Origin: Thalassospira marina
Lineage (GTDB): Bacteria > Pseudomonadota > Alphaproteobacteria > Rhodospirillales > Thalassospiraceae
Direction of reading: 5' to 3'
DNA length: 64,000 bases
NCBI RefSeq assembly: GCF_002844375.1
Contig: NZ_CP024199.1
Coordinates: 3,884,001-3,948,000, forward strand
Shown: positions 61,490-64,000 of the stretch, piece after piece
How positions within the stretch are numbered: position 1 is the first letter of the stretch
How the letters are laid out: every line of letters starts with the position of its first letter
Position numbers and translations under genes: made by a program
Notes under the pieces: generated by a model
The model's database searches: none
What the model was told of the DNA's origin: nothing
What the model saw: the letters and a program-made list of their open reading frames with translations, nothing else

Positions 61490-62881
61490 TTGTTCGACCA
61501 TCTTATCCCCGCCAGTTCAGCAGATAGCCCCCTTACCATCCAGACGGTTACCGCCGCCAGATTTGAAAAATGGGTAGAAGGCCTTTCTGATCTGCATAAA
61601 TCATGGATCAGCGCCAACCGTTTTGAAGGCAAACGCGGCACCAGCCTGTTACTGCCTTCGGCAGATGGCTCTGCCGCGTCAGTTGTGCTTGGCTTTGAAA
61701 ATGATGCCAAATCGGTCTGGGATTTTGCCAGCCTTGTCGCAACCCTTCCCAAAGGCACCTATCAGCTTGATGACAGCGTGCTTGGCGATGATACCCTGTG
61801 TGAACGCGCCGTTCTTGGCCTGTATCTTGGCGGCTACCGCTTTGATCGCTATCGCAAGATTGATGCGCCGCTGGCACGCTTTATCCGCCCCGATAATGCC
61901 GCAGCAGACCGTGCCGAAAACAGCGCCCGCGGCATTGCGCTGGCGCGTGACCTGATCAACGTTCCCGCCAATGACATGGGCCCGGCCGAGCTTGCCGATG
62001 CGGCCTCCAAACTGGCGGGTGAATTTGATGCCAGCATCAGCACCATCATCGGTGAAGACCTGGAAAGCCAGAATTACCCGTCCATTTACGCGGTTGGCAA
62101 AGGCAGCGACCGGGCACCCCGCCTAATCGACCTGCGCTGGGGTGATGAAAATGCACCGCGCGTTACCCTGGTTGGCAAGGGCGTGTGTTTTGATACCGGC
62201 GGCTATGATTTGAAACCGGCCAGCAACATGCTGCTGATGAAAAAGGATATGGGTGGTGCCGCACAGGTACTGGGTCTGGCCCGTATGATCATGGCAGCGA
62301 AATTGCCGGTTCGGTTGCGTGTGCTGATCCCGGCTGTGGAAAACATGGTATCGGGCAATGCATTTCGCCCCAGCGACATTATCAATACCCGCAAGGGCAT
62401 TACGGTTGAAGTCGGCAATACCGATGCCGAAGGCCGTCTTGTCCTTTCCGATGCGCTAACAGAAGCCGCCAGCGAAGACCCGGAAATCCTGCTGGATTTT
62501 GCCACTCTGACCGGGGCGGCCCGTGTTGCCCTTGGCCTGGGACTGCCGGCGCTGTTTTCCAATAATGACGATCTGGCAAGTGCCCTGCAAAATACCGGCA
62601 TCGAAATGGGTGACCCGCTTTGGCGCCTGCCGATCTGGGAAGATTACCGCCCCCTTCTTGACAGCAGGATTGCCGATACCAACAACATATCATCAGGTGC
62701 GTTTGGCGGTGCCATCATTGCCGCCCTGTTCCTTGACCGCTTTGCCAAAGGCGCAAAGGCATGGGCCCATATCGACCTGATGGCGTGGAACCCGTCTGGT
62801 ACGCCGGGCAAACCCGAGGGCGGCGAAGCCCAGGGAATCCGCGCTGCCTTCAAGGTGATCAGCGATCGTTACGGTAAGTAA
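61490..62881 (+). CDS. M17 leucyl aminopeptidase family protein
   Basis: A 463-residue cytosolic aminopeptidase. The catalytic C-terminal domain has GKGVCFDTGGYDLKPASNMLLMKKDMGG (Lys and Asp ligands, about residues 225-250), and the family signature NTDAEGRLVLSDAL near residue 308. It hydrolyses N-terminal residues with two metal ions. The start is TTG at 61490, preceded by AAGGA; no ATG is close. The MarR gene follows within 90 bases. Confidence 0.94.
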   Translation: MFDHLIPASSADSPLTIQTVTAARFEKWVEGLSDLHKSWISANRFEGKRGTSLLLPSADGSAASVVLGFENDAKSVWDFASLVATLPKGTYQLDDSVLGDDTLCERAVLGLYLGGYRFDRYRKIDAPLARFIRPDNAAADRAENSARGIALARDLINVPANDMGPAELADAASKLAGEFDASISTIIGEDLESQNYPSIYAVGKGSDRAPRLIDLRWGDENAPRVTLVGKGVCFDTGGYDLKPASNMLLMKKDMGGAAQVLGLARMIMAAKLPVRLRVLIPAVENMVSGNAFRPSDIINTRKGITVEVGNTDAEGRLVLSDALTEAASEDPEILLDFATLTGAARVALGLGLPALFSNNDDLASALQNTGIEMGDPLWRLPIWEDYRPLLDSRIADTNNISSGAFGGAIIAALFLDRFAKGAKAWAHIDLMAWNPSGTPGKPEGGEAQGIRAAFKVISDRYGK

Positions 62882-62967
62882 ATTAATTAAAATCAACCTT
62901 TGACTTACAGTTCGGGGTCAGGTAAACAGATTACGTATTCGTAACAAACAGGCTGTTGGACATAGAT

Positions 62968-63315
62968 ATGCCCATCGAGATCAAACCGTCACAAGCGCTT
63001 GACCTTTGGCGTATCGCGACTGTCGAAAGTGTGCGTCGGGATTCCCCCGATCTCTCTGCCCGGCAGATGGCCCTTGTCCTTACCGTTTATCTGACCCCGG
63101 CACCCCATACCGTTCGTGGCCTTGCCGAAGCACTCAATATCTCCAAACCTGCAATTACCCGCGCCCTTGACCGGCTTAGTTCGCTGGGCATGGTCAAACG
63201 TAAAGTCGATGAAGATGACCGCCGTTCTGTACTGATCCAGCGTACGGTTAAAGGATCGGTCTTTTTGCGGGAATTTGGCGACATTGTTGGTAGCGCCGGC
63301 AAAAAAACCCAGTAA
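62968..63315 (+). CDS. MarR-family transcriptional regulator
   Basis: A 115-residue MarR protein. AEALNISKPAITRALDRLSSLGMVKRKVDEDDRRSVLIQRT is the recognition helix and wing. It is smaller than typical. It follows the aminopeptidase gene by about 86 bases; the two may be one unit. Target unknown. Confidence 0.88.
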   Translation: MPIEIKPSQALDLWRIATVESVRRDSPDLSARQMALVLTVYLTPAPHTVRGLAEALNISKPAITRALDRLSSLGMVKRKVDEDDRRSVLIQRTVKGSVFLREFGDIVGSAGKKTQ

Positions 63316-64000
63316 GCACCAAGCAACGATAACGATCCCACCCTGCGATACGACATCAGCCTTTGGCTTTGCCCCGAACACTGGAGCGCAGCCACCACTA
63401 AATACCGGCATGATAAAACCATCCGGTTCAGGCTGACAAAAAGACGATCATTTGCCTTCCATTCGCAATCCAATCGGCGAAATTCCGGAACGGCCCCTTC
63501 CACAGATAAATTACCGACCAGCCGGTATGAAACAGCATACCGACCCGCATCAAATACCGACCGTTCGGTATGTTTTGCATACCAAAACGTATCTATCTGT
63601 GGGCAGCAGGTGATTGGTCAGGCATTCAGGCGTATAGCGCCCAGCATCAGCAAAACCCATTGGCATGCCCTCCCGGACACAAGCAAAACAGCGATCTTTC
63701 ACGCGACAGTACTCTGGAAGCGTGACGGGCAGGATCGTACCACAGCGAAGCTACATCCAACTAAAGCACGGAAGTACAGCGTAGGCGCTGCAATCGCACC
63801 TCAATGGCGAAACCGCTTTAAGACGCTTTGGCACTTTACGGTCGCAACAAACTCCCCAGACACCGCCCAAGCTGTCCCTCATTGGCCTTCATTCGGGGGG
63901 CAGGAACGTCTGTGGATTTTCTTCCAAGTAGAGGCAGGAAACACCAACAGCTCTCCAACAGCAAAATACCGCCCTTTAAGCAGCGGCTTCACCCCATAGA
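63316..64000. other. Gene-poor end of the window
   Basis: About 685 bases without a convincing gene. A plus-strand frame is open from 63610 to the edge, but its product has odd composition and no recognisable family, so I do not annotate it. The left part contains ATACCGA boxes. This could be a broken gene or a regulatory region for a gene beyond the edge. Confidence 0.4.
63512..63571. promoter_or_regulatory. Cluster of ATACCGA/TCGGTAT boxes, candidate repressor sites
   Basis: TACCG-N6-CGGTA occurs at 63512-63527, ATACCGA at 63537-63543 and again at 63554-63560, and TCGGTAT at 63565-63571, the last two forming an inverted repeat with a four-base spacer. Repeats of this form are usual for TetR-type regulators, but no such gene is in the window. 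Confidence 0.55.

Noticed and set aside
63610..63999. Open plus-strand frame at the window edge
   Set aside because: GTG start without ribosome site and atypical composition; could be part of a decayed gene but cannot be supported.
1..64000. tRNA, rRNA, CRISPR, phage or complete insertion sequences
   Set aside because: None recognised on either strand by reading; a tool search would be needed to exclude small RNAs fully.

Overview
The window looks like a chromosomal segment of a marine alphaproteobacterium, most likely Thalassospira or a close Rhodospirillales relative. That is an inference from overall protein character, moderate GC content, the sdhCDAB order, the mesaconyl-CoA hydratase/malyl-CoA lyase pair and many acyl-CoA, DMT and TRAP genes. 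No rRNA, tRNA, CRISPR array, complete insertion sequence or prophage was recognised. Genes are densely packed on both strands and most clusters end in clear intrinsic terminators.

Layout. 0-4.2 kb: a TPR lipoprotein, a DUF4153 membrane protein, and a divergent HxlR regulator/FMN reductase pair. 4.2-10 kb: the succinate dehydrogenase operon sdhCDAB, then two genes of the ethylmalonyl-CoA pathway type. 10.3-14.5 kb: a three-gene operon with an OmpA-domain lipoprotein, a five-TM protein with a charged tail, and an exported protein resembling a von Willebrand A domain; its function is unknown. 14.5-18.4 kb: an AaeXAB-like efflux operon with a MarR regulator. 18.6-23 kb: a serine hydrolase, an orphan 118-aa protein, and a candidate toxin-like cluster (AAA_14/DUF4143 ATPase, exported EndoU-type nuclease, overlapping small exported protein). 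23.3-26.5 kb: a possible structured RNA with a strong terminator, then pspABC with a sigma-54 promoter and divergent pspF.

26.4-33.2 kb: a PrpF-like isomerase and an acyl-CoA/leucine-degradation cluster (thioesterase, isovaleryl-CoA dehydrogenase, thiolase, beta-carbonic anhydrase, acyl-CoA dehydrogenase) with a palindrome upstream that may be a LiuR-type operator. 33.4-37.7 kb: a complete TRAP transporter and an orphan family-3 solute-binding protein. 38.3-46.3 kb: an RG-rich DEAD-box helicase, a chemoreceptor, prephenate dehydratase, KdsB, a membrane-anchored cytochrome c and a HisN-type phosphatase. 46.3-63.3 kb: two CPA-type antiporters, LysE and three EamA exporters, DinB, two SDRs, a cupin/LysR pair, Lrp, pterin dehydratase, a uracil-DNA glycosylase-like protein, GST, an M17 aminopeptidase and a MarR protein. 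The last ~0.7 kb has no convincing gene but carries clustered inverted-repeat boxes.

The most interesting loci are the EndoU cluster, the OmpA/five-TM/vWA-like operon, and several unexplained operator-like palindromes.
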